Source: Candidatus Nomurabacteria bacterium RIFCSPHIGHO2_02_FULL_35_13 | GTDB lineage: Bacteria; Patescibacteriota; Minisyncoccia; Phycocordibacterales; UBA9973 | Assembly: GCA_001785515.1 (NCBI GenBank) | Contig: MFTY01000002.1 | Coordinates: 1 to 38,962, forward strand | Direction: 5' to 3' | Length of the DNA: 38,962 bases | Shown: positions 15,268 through 23,011 of the stretch, one piece after another | Layout of the letters: the number at the start of each line of letters is the position of its first letter | Numbering within the stretch: position 1 is the first letter of the stretch | Notes under the pieces: generated by a model | What the model was told of the DNA's origin: nothing | The model's database searches: none | Seen by the model: the letters and a program-made list of their open reading frames with translations, nothing else | Position numbers and translations under genes: made by a program

Positions 15268-17553
15268 ATGAGTCAAAAAATCAAAATAATTTTAAAATCA
15301 ATTTTCATATTAGCGTTGTTTGCTTTATCGCTCTCTGTTTTTGCTGCATGGCAACCTCCTACTGCGCCTCCAACAGGAGACAATCCTGAGCCTCCGATTA
15401 ATGTTTCCAGAGCTCTTCAATATAAACCAGGCAGCGTTGTTGCTGACGGTCTTAGGGCAGCTTATAGTTTTTTAACTGATTCAGCTTCACTTTCAACTTT
15501 TAATGGGCCTGCAATCTTTAATGGAACTGCAACTTTTAATGGAGCTACAATCTTTAATTCCAGTATGGCTGTATCTAGCATGTCTGTGGGGAATCCAGCG
15601 GGTACAGCGGGAAATATAAACACAAATGCGCTTGGATTAAATGTATATAATTCTGGAAGTCGTTATTTAGAAATACGTAACAATGGTTCAGGTGCGGATA
15701 TAATAAGCACAGGCGCTCCATTGCTTTTAAACTACAGTGGTGGTCAAAATGTGAGTGTCGGACTTAATGCAAGCCCAAGCTATAAACTTGATGTAACAGG
15801 AACTTTACGTAATACACTAGGGGCCAATTTTGCCACTTCTTCTGGTAATGTAGGAATAGGTACAGCTACACCGGGGGCAAAACTGGAAGTTGTCGGACAG
15901 GTAAAAATTACTGGTGGAACACCTGGCGCTGGAAAGGTTTTAACTTCTGATGCGACTGGACTTGCTTCATGGCTTACACCAACTGGTGGTAGTGGTAGTG
16001 GTGTAACTGCTACTAGTGGCACTCTTAATCGTGTTACTAAATTTACATCTGGATCAGTTATTGGCGATTCAACAATTAGTGATGATGGTACAAGTGTAAA
16101 AATTGGAACAGTACCAGCATCGACAACAGTGTATAAATTAGATGTTAGTGGAAATGTAAGGTTAGGAACTGCAATTGATGAATTATTTATACCGGGAGGC
16201 GCTACATTAGATAATGGACTTGCCATAAACTCTGGAGGGCTTCAAATTCCTGGTGGTAGCGTCAATATCGGGACGGCGGCGGTACCTTTAAGTAAAGTAT
16301 TTATAGGAGGAGGTTCGTATAATACAGTAACAAATGGAGCAAACAATGCAGCATACGCTTTAGGTGCGCAAAGCATCGCTGCCAATGACAGTATTTATTC
16401 TTACGGAGCAATATGTTCTGGAAATGGTTATGGGGATTGTAAAGGCAGTAACGGAACTGTTATAGGTATCGTTAACACTGCTGCGAATAACAATATTCCA
16501 AATGTTGGAAATATTCTCTTGAACAGTGGTAATGTTGGCATAGGCACAGCAACAGTAACACCAGGAGCAAAGCTAGAAGTTGGTGGACAAATAAAAATTA
16601 ATGGGGGTTTACCCGGTATTGATAAAGTTTTAACTTCTGATAATAATGGGTTTGCCTCATGGGTTACACCCGAATGGACAAAAAATGGATCCGGACTTTT
16701 TTATGGTAAAAATATTCTTATTACAAATAGTAGTACTTCTTCAGTAACTAAAACTGGTTGGTGGCTCGAGAACACTGGCAACATTTCAATTGGCACTGAA
16801 AATAATAAATTTGTTTTTATAAATAGAACAGAAGCTGGAGTTGTTCCAAGTCCAAGACTAGATTGTGATGGTTCTGATTATTACAAAGATTGTGGAACTT
16901 TTTATTCTGGGGGACCTAATGAAGGAGGTAATCTTGGATACGATGTATGGGGCACATGTCCTTCAAAATATAAATATGATTCTATTAATGAAAATTGTGC
17001 CTGGGATGAAAGTGGTGGTATACTTGCTGCTTCAGGAGAGGAAACTGCACCTATGACAAACTATTATAACCAATATATATATGAGACCAGAACAATTGGG
17101 TCAAATACAAGTGAGAATACGACTAATTTAGAGGTTGGTTCTATAACTACTAAAAAAGTTACTACAACTTCAGGAAATTACTTTAATGGAAAATTTTATA
17201 GTAATGGTACCTATAGTTGTTCTCCAACGGATCAGAATGGTGTAGTAAATGATGCAGGTTTAGTATTTCAAGTAACTGTTACACCTAATGGTTTTTCAAG
17301 CAGATGTTATGTTGGAGATTGGGTTGACAGTGGATTTGTAAATGGATTGTTTTTATATTCCACTGCAAACGCTGCAAATGAAGATAGATGGTGTGCAATA
17401 AGTAATCCTATTTACTCAATAAGAGGTAATTCTATTAGTACATATGGAATTTCTGGTGATACTGGTTATGGTTTAATAACTGCTTCTGATAGGATAATTG
17501 GAATCGGACGAAATGGAGGAAACACACGTACATGTACGATACTTAGTCCTTAA
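15268..17553 (+). CDS. Large secreted fibre-like protein
   Basis: The 761-residue protein has a signal peptide (about 8-28, ending VFAAWQPP), then a segment PPTGDNPEPPINVS common at the start of such CPR proteins. A long Gly/Ser/Thr/Asn-rich body resembles phage tail-fibre shafts. A block of about 45 residues built on NVGIGTATPGAKLEV is duplicated (about 192-237 and 421-468), also at DNA level. The C-terminal part (about 540-760) is different: cysteines, CPSKYKYDSINENCAW, and a globular look. It is probably an adhesin or pilus-associated tip protein. It lies between another surface protein and the RAYT cassette, just upstream of the pilus operon. A TATAAT at about 15225 may be its promoter. 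Confidence 0.75.
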   Translation: MSQKIKIILKSIFILALFALSLSVFAAWQPPTAPPTGDNPEPPINVSRALQYKPGSVVADGLRAAYSFLTDSASLSTFNGPAIFNGTATFNGATIFNSSMAVSSMSVGNPAGTAGNINTNALGLNVYNSGSRYLEIRNNGSGADIISTGAPLLLNYSGGQNVSVGLNASPSYKLDVTGTLRNTLGANFATSSGNVGIGTATPGAKLEVVGQVKITGGTPGAGKVLTSDATGLASWLTPTGGSGSGVTATSGTLNRVTKFTSGSVIGDSTISDDGTSVKIGTVPASTTVYKLDVSGNVRLGTAIDELFIPGGATLDNGLAINSGGLQIPGGSVNIGTAAVPLSKVFIGGGSYNTVTNGANNAAYALGAQSIAANDSIYSYGAICSGNGYGDCKGSNGTVIGIVNTAANNNIPNVGNILLNSGNVGIGTATVTPGAKLEVGGQIKINGGLPGIDKVLTSDNNGFASWVTPEWTKNGSGLFYGKNILITNSSTSSVTKTGWWLENTGNISIGTENNKFVFINRTEAGVVPSPRLDCDGSDYYKDCGTFYSGGPNEGGNLGYDVWGTCPSKYKYDSINENCAWDESGGILAASGEETAPMTNYYNQYIYETRTIGSNTSENTTNLEVGSITTKKVTTTSGNYFNGKFYSNGTYSCSPTDQNGVVNDAGLVFQVTVTPNGFSSRCYVGDWVDSGFVNGLFLYSTANAANEDRWCAISNPIYSIRGNSISTYGISGDTGYGLITASDRIIGIGRNGGNTRTCTILSP

Positions 17554-17587
17554 GCAAGACCAGTAAGACTTTAATAAGAAAAGACTT

Positions 17588-17614
17588 AACTAGCAAGGAC
17601 TGTCCTTGCTAGTT
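17588..17614. repeat. Left palindrome of the RAYT cassette
   Basis: A 27-nt palindrome with 13-bp arms around a single T; the half-site is AACTAGCAAGGAC. The inner 23 nt are identical to the palindrome at the right end of the transposase gene (18321-18343). Confidence 0.92.
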
Positions 17615-17626
17615 GAACTACAAGTT

Positions 17627-17640
17627 GATATAATTTAACA
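17627..17640 (+). promoter_or_regulatory. RAYT promoter, extended -10, leaderless type
   Basis: TGaTATAAT (TATAAT at 17629-17634), 6 nt before the ATG at 17641 and 13 bp after the left palindrome. Confidence 0.7.
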
Positions 17641-18324
17641 ATGCAAAGGAAAGATCCATTTGTAGTTGGTGAGTGTTATCATGTCTATAATCGTGGTATT
17701 GATAAAAGAGTCATTTTTAAATCTATTTACGATTATCAGCGTTTTATAATGCTTTTATATATAGCGAATAGTCAAGATCCGATTCATCTTGATAATCTTA
17801 TAAATAAAAATCATAAAAATTATCAAGAAATTTTTGATACAGAACGTGGTAAGTCATTGGTATCAATCGGTGCATGGTCTTTAATGACTAATCATTTTCA
17901 TATTATTTTACGCGAAGAAGTAGAAAGTGGAATAAGTAAATTTATGAAAAAATTTGGTACTGGATATTCAATGTATTTCAATATTAAGTATCAACGTACT
18001 GGTGGACTTTTTGGTGGACCATTTAAGTCAAAACATATTTTAGAAGATTTACACTTAAAGCATTTATTTGGATATGTTCATCTAAATCCACTTGATATTA
18101 AATTTTCTGGTTGGGAAAAATTGATTGACAAAAAACAACCAAAAGAATGGAAAGATTTTTTAGAAGATTATTTATATTCAAGTTATCAGGATTATACTTG
18201 GACAGAACGAAAGGAAGCGAAAATTTTGAATAAAAATGCCTTCCCTAATTATTTTTCAGAAGAAGATTCCTTTGAAGATTTTATTGATAACTATTTGTCG
18301 TTTAATCCAGATAACCTCCACTAG
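17641..18324 (+). CDS. REP-associated tyrosine transposase (RAYT, Y1/HUH family)
   Basis: The 227-residue Y1 transposase (IS200-like fold) starts with FVVGECYHVYNRGIDKRVIF and has the HUH metal motif H85-F-H87 (MTNHFHIIL). Candidate catalytic tyrosines are Y109 or Y112 in the following helix (GTGYSMYFN), followed by the conserved LFGGPFKSKHI block. RAYTs are domesticated single-strand transposases that process REP palindromes. The gene is flanked by two identical 23-nt palindromic cores, and the right one overlaps its stop codon. All catalytic features appear intact. It interrupts the stretch between surface protein genes and the pilus operon. It is the only transposase-type gene in the window and so the best candidate to act on the many palindromic repeats. 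Confidence 0.93.
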   Translation: MQRKDPFVVGECYHVYNRGIDKRVIFKSIYDYQRFIMLLYIANSQDPIHLDNLINKNHKNYQEIFDTERGKSLVSIGAWSLMTNHFHIILREEVESGISKFMKKFGTGYSMYFNIKYQRTGGLFGGPFKSKHILEDLHLKHLFGYVHLNPLDIKFSGWEKLIDKKQPKEWKDFLEDYLYSSYQDYTWTERKEAKILNKNAFPNYFSEEDSFEDFIDNYLSFNPDNLH

Positions 18325-18351
18325 CAAGGACTGTCCTTGCTAGTGGAGGTT
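18313..18351. repeat. Right palindrome of the RAYT cassette, arms extended into the gene end
   Basis: A perfect 39-nt palindrome (19-bp arms, central T). The inner 23 nt equal the left palindrome. The outer 8 bp (AACCTCCA, mirrored by TGGAGGTT) are the last codons of the transposase gene and their inverted copy. The TAG stop lies in the conserved part. Confidence 0.9.
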
Positions 18352-18386
18352 CTGCTTTGTTTTATCAAGGCGAGACCCTAGTAGCA

Positions 18387-18401
18387 TGATATAATAGGAG
18401 G
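18387..18401 (+). promoter_or_regulatory. Pilus operon promoter, extended -10, leaderless type
   Basis: TGaTATAAT (TATAAT at 18390-18395), then AGGAGG, then immediately the ATG at 18402. The AGGAGG has no spacing to the start, so it cannot act as a normal Shine-Dalgarno; a leaderless start fits better. Confidence 0.65.
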
Positions 18402-20150
18402 ATGCAAATCAACGAAGAGCAATTAAAAAAAGTTATTTTGGAATCAGGACTCGTTTCACGTTCCGAACTTGATACATTAGTTAAAAAAGCTGAAACAAAA
18501 AATCAAAAACTCTCTAATATTTTATTATCGGACGGAAAAATATCTGAAACCGATTTAAAACGAATGGAAGCTTTTGTTTTAGAAATACCTTTTATTAGTT
18601 TGGTTAATAAAAAAATTGATTTTTCCATCCTTTCTCTTATTCCTGAACCGATTGCCAGAAACCACAACATAATTTCTTATAAAAAAAGTGAAGCGGGCTT
18701 GGAGGTGGCAATGCTGGACGTTGACGATTTGCCAATGATTGATTTTATTAAAAAACGTTCAGGAGAAAAAATCCTGCCTCGTCTCACTGACACTGATTCA
18801 ATTAAATCTGCGCTTGTTCAGTATAGAAAAAGTTTACAAGCCGATTTTGATAATATCATCCAAAAAGAATCTATTTCGCTTAAAAATATTTCTAAAGATG
18901 AACCGGAAAATACCGAAGAAGAATTAAAAGCCCTAGCTGAAGATTTACCGATAATTAAAATCGTTGACTCTCTGGTGTCTCACGCTATTTTGCAAAATGC
19001 TTCCGATATTCACATTGAACCAGGAGAAAACGAATTGACTGTAAGATACAGAATAGACGGTATGTTGCATGATGCAATGGTATTAGATAAAAATACTGCG
19101 CCAGGAATAATTACCCGAATAAAAGTATTATCTAATTTGAAACTTGATGAAAAAAGATTACCCCAAGACGGAAGATTCAAGATAGAACAGAATGGAGAAA
19201 AAGTTTCTTTCCGTGTTTCTACCTTACCTACTTTTTATGGAGAAAAAGCGGTGGTTAGAATTTTAAAAGAAGATTCGCATGGTTTTTCCCTTGATTCTTT
19301 GGGTTTTCATGGTGAAGGTTTGGAAAGAATTTATGACTCTCTAAAACAGAGAGTTGGTATGGTGCTTGCCACAGGGCCTACGGGAAGTGGAAAAACAACA
19401 ACTCTTTACACAATGCTTGAAATTTTAAACAAACCAGAAGTCAATATTTCCACAGTTGAAGACCCGATTGAATATCAAATACCCAGAGTAAATCAAACTC
19501 AAGTAAAACCGGAAATCGGCCTCACTTTTGCAAACGGACTTCGCTCTCTTCTTCGACAAGACCCCGACATAGTAATGGTTGGAGAAATTCGTGACGGTGA
19601 AACTGCAGGATTGGCAGTGAATGCTTCACTTACGGGGCATCTTGTTCTATCAACTATCCATACCAGTTCCGCATCTGGAGCAATACCAAGATTAATAGAT
19701 ATGGGTGTCCTACCATTTTTAATAATTTCTACAGTCAAAACAATTATTGCGCAGAGGTTGGTGCGAAAACTTGTATCAAGTAAAGAAAAATATCTTTTAT
19801 CAGTAGACGAGATAAAAAACTTGGCAAAAGTTGTTGATTTAGACCGCATGCTTTCAATATTAAAAAATGAAAAAATTATAGGACCGGAAGATAAATGGGA
19901 AACAATTCCTTTTTATAAGCCGGTAAAAAATAATGAGTCTCCGGACGGATATTTGGGCCGTGTTGGAATACACGAAGTGTTAAAAGTCACATCTTCCATA
20001 AAAGAAATGATTATTCGCGGAAGTTCTCAAGATGAAATAGAAGGGCAAGCAAAAAAGGAGGGTATGATGACAGTTTTAGAAGATGGAGTTTTTAAAGCAG
20101 TTTTGGGGCAAACGAGTTTAGAAGAAGTATTTCGTGTGGTTTCAGAATAA
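18402..20150 (+). CDS. pilB: Type IV pilus assembly ATPase PilB
   Basis: The 582-residue GspE/PilB-type ATPase has an N-terminal MshEN-like domain (about 1-150), then the ATPase with N2 domain, Walker A GPTGSGKT at 325-332, Asp box and Walker B (LRQDPDIVMVGEIRD), and His box (TGHLVLSTIHTSSA). It powers pilin polymerisation from the inner face of the membrane. The zinc tetracysteine motif of many GspE/PilB proteins is absent: after QRLVRKL comes VSSKEKY with no CxxC. Length and order are otherwise normal. It begins the pilus operon and is followed by pilC after an inserted repeat-like sequence of about 130 bp. No PilT is in the window. Confidence 0.95.
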   Translation: MQINEEQLKKVILESGLVSRSELDTLVKKAETKNQKLSNILLSDGKISETDLKRMEAFVLEIPFISLVNKKIDFSILSLIPEPIARNHNIISYKKSEAGLEVAMLDVDDLPMIDFIKKRSGEKILPRLTDTDSIKSALVQYRKSLQADFDNIIQKESISLKNISKDEPENTEEELKALAEDLPIIKIVDSLVSHAILQNASDIHIEPGENELTVRYRIDGMLHDAMVLDKNTAPGIITRIKVLSNLKLDEKRLPQDGRFKIEQNGEKVSFRVSTLPTFYGEKAVVRILKEDSHGFSLDSLGFHGEGLERIYDSLKQRVGMVLATGPTGSGKTTTLYTMLEILNKPEVNISTVEDPIEYQIPRVNQTQVKPEIGLTFANGLRSLLRQDPDIVMVGEIRDGETAGLAVNASLTGHLVLSTIHTSSASGAIPRLIDMGVLPFLIISTVKTIIAQRLVRKLVSSKEKYLLSVDEIKNLAKVVDLDRMLSILKNEKIIGPEDKWETIPFYKPVKNNESPDGYLGRVGIHEVLKVTSSIKEMIIRGSSQDEIEGQAKKEGMMTVLEDGVFKAVLGQTSLEEVFRVVSE

Positions 20151-20156
20151 ATTATG

Positions 20157-20287
20157 AATTATAAAACTCTTTCTTTGTACAAGTTTTTGCTAGACACGCA
20201 TAAAAATCTGCTGATTTTTTGCTATGCTCGGCTCGTCGGCCTGCGCAATGTCTTTCAAAAACTGCACCTGCGACGAGTTTTATAATT
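20157..20287. repeat. Palindrome-bounded insert between pilB and pilC
   Basis: AATTATAAAACTC (20157-20169) is the exact reverse complement of 20275-20287. Inside, CTCGTCG (20232-20238) pairs with CGACGAG (20271-20277), and AAAATC/GATTTT makes a small hairpin near 20202-20217. The G+C-rich part reads through the apparent N-terminal extension of pilC but is probably not translated. Confidence 0.6.
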
Positions 20288-20298
20288 TTTTATATAAT
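20281..20298 (+). promoter_or_regulatory. Possible internal promoter before pilC
   Basis: Two TATAAT boxes lie at 20281-20286 and 20293-20298. The first would give a start about 6 nt before the pilC ATG at 20299. It lies within or next to the right arm of the insert. Confidence 0.4.
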
Positions 20299-21516
20299 AT
20301 GCTTTTTTCATACAAAGCAAAATTAAAAAATGGAGAAATTTTTAAAAGCACAATGGATGCGACAGACCGTTTTTCTCTTTCTCGCGAACTAAAGTCTCGC
20401 GGAAATACCCCCATATCCATAAAAGAGAAAAAATATAATTCTTTTAATTTTTTGCCTACGTTTCAACGCATCTTTTCAAAAGTAAATACCGAAGAAAAAA
20501 TTATTTTTACTAAAAATCTAAGCGGAATGCTTAAAGCCGGGCTTTCGCTTTTTAGAGCTTTGTCAGTTTTAAAGAAACAAACAAAAAATCCCGCCTTCAA
20601 TGAAATTTTGACATCCTTAAGCGATGAAATAAATTCCGGAGGAACCCTTTCTTCAGGACTTGCAAAATTCCCAAATGTTTTTTCAAAACTTTTCGTATCA
20701 ATGACGCGCGCCGGCGAAGAATCCGGGAACCTCGATAATGCGCTTTCTGAAATCGGTATGAATTTGGAAAAAGCGCATTCCTTGACCAAGAAAATAAATG
20801 GAGCACTCATATATCCCGGAGTAATTCTTTCCGCCATGATTTTAATAGGTGTTTTGATGTTTGCTTTTGTTGTGCCGACACTTGCTGGCACATTTCAAGA
20901 ATTGGGAGTGCCGTTGCCGGCTTCCACAAGGTTTATAATTTTATTAGGCAACTTTTTTTATGAACATTTGATTTTATCTTTTGTCTTAATAATCGGGTCC
21001 GCTATTGCGATAGTTTCTTTCTTACGAGCATCTTTTATGAAGAAATATGTTGATTTTGTAATTATAAGACTTCCTATTGTTGGTAAATTATCCAAAGAGT
21101 TAAATACCGCCCGTACTACACGCACCATGTCTTCGCTTTTGCTATCGGGAGTTTCTATAACTCGAGCCATAGAAATAACAGAAGACGTGGTGCAAAATGT
21201 TTATTATAAAAAAGTTTTAAAACAAGCGAAAGAAGCGATAGAAAAAGGAGTTCCGTTTTCCAGAGTTTTCGAAGAAAATCAAAATCTTTATCCGGTAATG
21301 ATGACAGAGATGATTCAAGTGGGGGAAGAGACTGGAAAATTATCGGATATGTTATTTCAGATTGCTTCTTTTTATGAAGGAGAAATAGAAAATAAAACCA
21401 AGAATCTTTCCGTAATTATTGAACCCGTACTTATGATATTTATCGGAGTTGCTGTCGGATTTTTCGCTATTTCAATGATTTCACCTTTGTATTCGGTAAT
21501 GGATAATATAAAATAA
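20299..21516 (+). CDS. pilC: Type IV pilus inner-membrane platform protein PilC
   Basis: I chose the ATG at 20299 (405 residues), because PilC/GspF proteins begin with a segment like MLFSYKAKLKNGEIFKSTMDA. The frame extends 25 codons upstream into the repeat-like insert with a Cys-rich, non-family sequence. There are two GspF domains (about 60-185 and 265-385) and three membrane helices (about 170, 215 and 375-395). Conserved GLSLFRALSVL and GVSITRAIEI segments begin the two repeats. PilC is the platform on which PilB acts. The stop overlaps the next ATG (TAATG), indicating translational coupling to the first pilin gene. Confidence 0.93.
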   Translation: MLFSYKAKLKNGEIFKSTMDATDRFSLSRELKSRGNTPISIKEKKYNSFNFLPTFQRIFSKVNTEEKIIFTKNLSGMLKAGLSLFRALSVLKKQTKNPAFNEILTSLSDEINSGGTLSSGLAKFPNVFSKLFVSMTRAGEESGNLDNALSEIGMNLEKAHSLTKKINGALIYPGVILSAMILIGVLMFAFVVPTLAGTFQELGVPLPASTRFIILLGNFFYEHLILSFVLIIGSAIAIVSFLRASFMKKYVDFVIIRLPIVGKLSKELNTARTTRTMSSLLLSGVSITRAIEITEDVVQNVYYKKVLKQAKEAIEKGVPFSRVFEENQNLYPVMMTEMIQVGEETGKLSDMLFQIASFYEGEIENKTKNLSVIIEPVLMIFIGVAVGFFAISMISPLYSVMDNIK

Positions 21517-21980
21517 TGAAAAATTTTTATGAAAAAGGAATAAGTGTGATAGAAATGTTGGTAACTGTCGCTATTATTGGGATTCTTGTTACAATTGCAC
21601 TTCCTCAATTTTCAAAGATGAAAGAAAATCAAGTGTTTAAAAATGCAATAGAAGAAATCATGTCAGCGCTTCACAACGCGCAATCTCAAAGTTTGGCTTC
21701 GACAAATTCTTCGGAATATGGGGTGTATTTTCAGCCCGACCTTATTGTAATTTTTAAGGGTAAAACTTTTTCTCCAGAATCGACAGACAATACTATAAAC
21801 ATAATCCCCCCTGCAAATATTTCTAATGTTTTTCTTGACGGAAATAGCTCTACCACCGGAGATATTTATTTTCAGCGCCTTTCCGGTGCTCCCAGCAAGA
21901 CTGGCACAGTAACTGTTTCAACACCTTCTTATTCAAAAATTATCACGATTTCTGTGACTGGCGCAGTTAGTGTTAATTAA
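21516..21980 (+). CDS. Type IV prepilin-like protein (GspH/FimT-like)
   Basis: The 154-residue prepilin has a short leader ending in Gly (MKNFYEKG), cut before ISVIEML; Glu is at +5 of the mature protein, as required by the prepilin peptidase and for assembly. The hydrophobic helix continues to about residue 30. The C-terminal domain is small and beta-rich, with no cysteines. It resembles minor pilins of the FimT/GspH type more than a major pilin. It is translationally coupled to pilC and followed by a short palindrome-containing gap. It could prime pilus assembly or be part of a DNA-uptake pseudopilus. Confidence 0.85.
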   Translation: MKNFYEKGISVIEMLVTVAIIGILVTIALPQFSKMKENQVFKNAIEEIMSALHNAQSQSLASTNSSEYGVYFQPDLIVIFKGKTFSPESTDNTINIIPPANISNVFLDGNSSTTGDIYFQRLSGAPSKTGTVTVSTPSYSKIITISVTGAVSVN

Positions 21981-21988
21981 ATTTAAAT

Positions 21989-22013
21989 GACCCATTCGAT
22001 GAGCTCAGGGTCA
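21989..22013. repeat. Short REP-like palindrome between pilin genes
   Basis: TGACCC pairs with GGGTCA around ATTCGATGAGCTCA, which holds the 8-bp palindrome TGAGCTCA. It resembles the widespread REP motif built on GACCCTTCGA and CTCAGGGTC found in many bacterial genomes. Single copy in this window. Confidence 0.6.
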
Positions 22014-22035
22014 TAGTGAGTAAAAAAAACGAACT

Positions 22036-22512
22036 ATGAAAAAAAATCTAAAAATCGGCGGTTTTCTAATGATTGAGGTGGTGATAGTGGCATCTATCAT
22101 CACAGTTTCAGTTTTGGCTGCAATGTCCGTTACCCAAAAAGCTATTTATGTGTCTCGTCAGGCGCTTCATATTTCTGAAGCCTCTTTTTTGTTGGAAGAG
22201 GGAGCTGAAATAGTACGTATTTTTAGAGATAATTCATGGGAAAGTATTTCTTCTTTAGATGTTAAAACAAATTATTATCCATCTTTTGTTGATAATGTTT
22301 GGACTTTATCTGCTATTCCTTCTACCTTGGGGATTTTTACACGCACAATAAACATAGCGGATGTTAATCGCGATGTGTCTACTGAAGATATCGCAAGTTC
22401 TGGGGCAAATGATGACGGAACGAAATTAGTTACCATAACTGTGTCTTGGATGGAAGGCGGAACCACTGTAAATAAAACTCTGTCTTTTTATATAATGGAT
22501 ATTTTTTCATGA
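22036..22512 (+). CDS. Type IV prepilin-like protein
   Basis: The 158-residue prepilin has leader MKKNLKIGG, cleavage before FLMIEVVIVASIITVS, and Glu at +5. The rest (about 35-158) has alternating beta segments, ending WMEGGTTVNKTLSFYIMDIFS, similar to PilV/GspI-type minor pilins. The stop codon overlaps the start of the next gene as ATGA (22509-22512), a coupling arrangement. It probably forms part of a minor-pilin tip complex with the two downstream genes. Confidence 0.85.
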   Translation: MKKNLKIGGFLMIEVVIVASIITVSVLAAMSVTQKAIYVSRQALHISEASFLLEEGAEIVRIFRDNSWESISSLDVKTNYYPSFVDNVWTLSAIPSTLGIFTRTINIADVNRDVSTEDIASSGANDDGTKLVTITVSWMEGGTTVNKTLSFYIMDIFS

Positions 22513-23009
22513 TTAAAAATATAGGAAAAAACAACAAAGGTTATGCGATTTTAGAAACTATTTTTTACATTGCTCTTTTTGCAATTCTTTCTATCTCAGT
22601 AATTGACGCAATGATTATAATGACAAAAGCTTTTAAAGAAGTAACGATACAAACAGAATTAATGCGAAACGGAAACATCATGGAAAGAATATCACGAGAA
22701 ATAAGACAAGCGCATAATATAAATTCAATAAATACAACCAGTTTGAAACTTGATACTACAGATGATGTTGGTGCAGACAGGACTGTGGAATTCTCGCTTT
22801 CTGGTTCAGATATCAGGTTTTCAGAAAATGATGTATTTACAGGAAACCTAAACACACCCAATACAACAGTTGTAGATATTGCTTTTATGCAGATAAATAC
22901 AGCAAAAGGAATGGCGGTCAAGGTAATCTTAACGGTAAAATCCAACCGTGATTCACTAAACCGCAATGAAAGTTTTTATAATACAATCGTGCTTCGCGGA
23001 AGTTATTAG
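22509..23009 (+). CDS. Type IV prepilin-like protein (GspJ/PilW-like)
   Basis: The 166-residue prepilin has leader ending NNKG, mature start YAILETIFYIALFAIL, Glu at +5. The domain after the helix contains RISREIRQAHNI, typical of the GspJ/PilW group, then several beta strands and a final segment like NRNESFYNTIVLRGSY. No cysteines. It is coupled to the preceding gene by ATGA and is followed after 2 bp by the PilX-like gene. The order (H-, I-, J-, then X/K-like) matches minor pseudopilin operons, supporting one tip complex. Confidence 0.85.
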   Translation: MIKNIGKNNKGYAILETIFYIALFAILSISVIDAMIIMTKAFKEVTIQTELMRNGNIMERISREIRQAHNINSINTTSLKLDTTDDVGADRTVEFSLSGSDIRFSENDVFTGNLNTPNTTVVDIAFMQINTAKGMAVKVILTVKSNRDSLNRNESFYNTIVLRGSY

Positions 23010-23011
23010 TT

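Larger units (their letters stand above)
17588..18351 (+). mobile_element. RAYT cassette with flanking palindromes
   Basis: The unit is left palindrome (17588-17614), extended -10 promoter, Y1 transposase gene, right palindrome (18313-18351). I see no target-site duplication, as expected for HUH enzymes. The 23-nt palindrome core is repeated in the same form on both sides, like a REP pair. Confidence 0.75.

Noticed and set aside
18396-18401. AGGAGG before pilB as a Shine-Dalgarno
   Set aside because: It is immediately adjacent to the ATG, with no spacing, while a TGaTATAAT ends 6 nt before the ATG.
20224-20298. N-terminal extension of PilC by 25 residues
   Set aside because: The extension is Cys-rich, encoded by a palindrome-bounded insert, and unlike PilC/GspF; the family start is at 20299.
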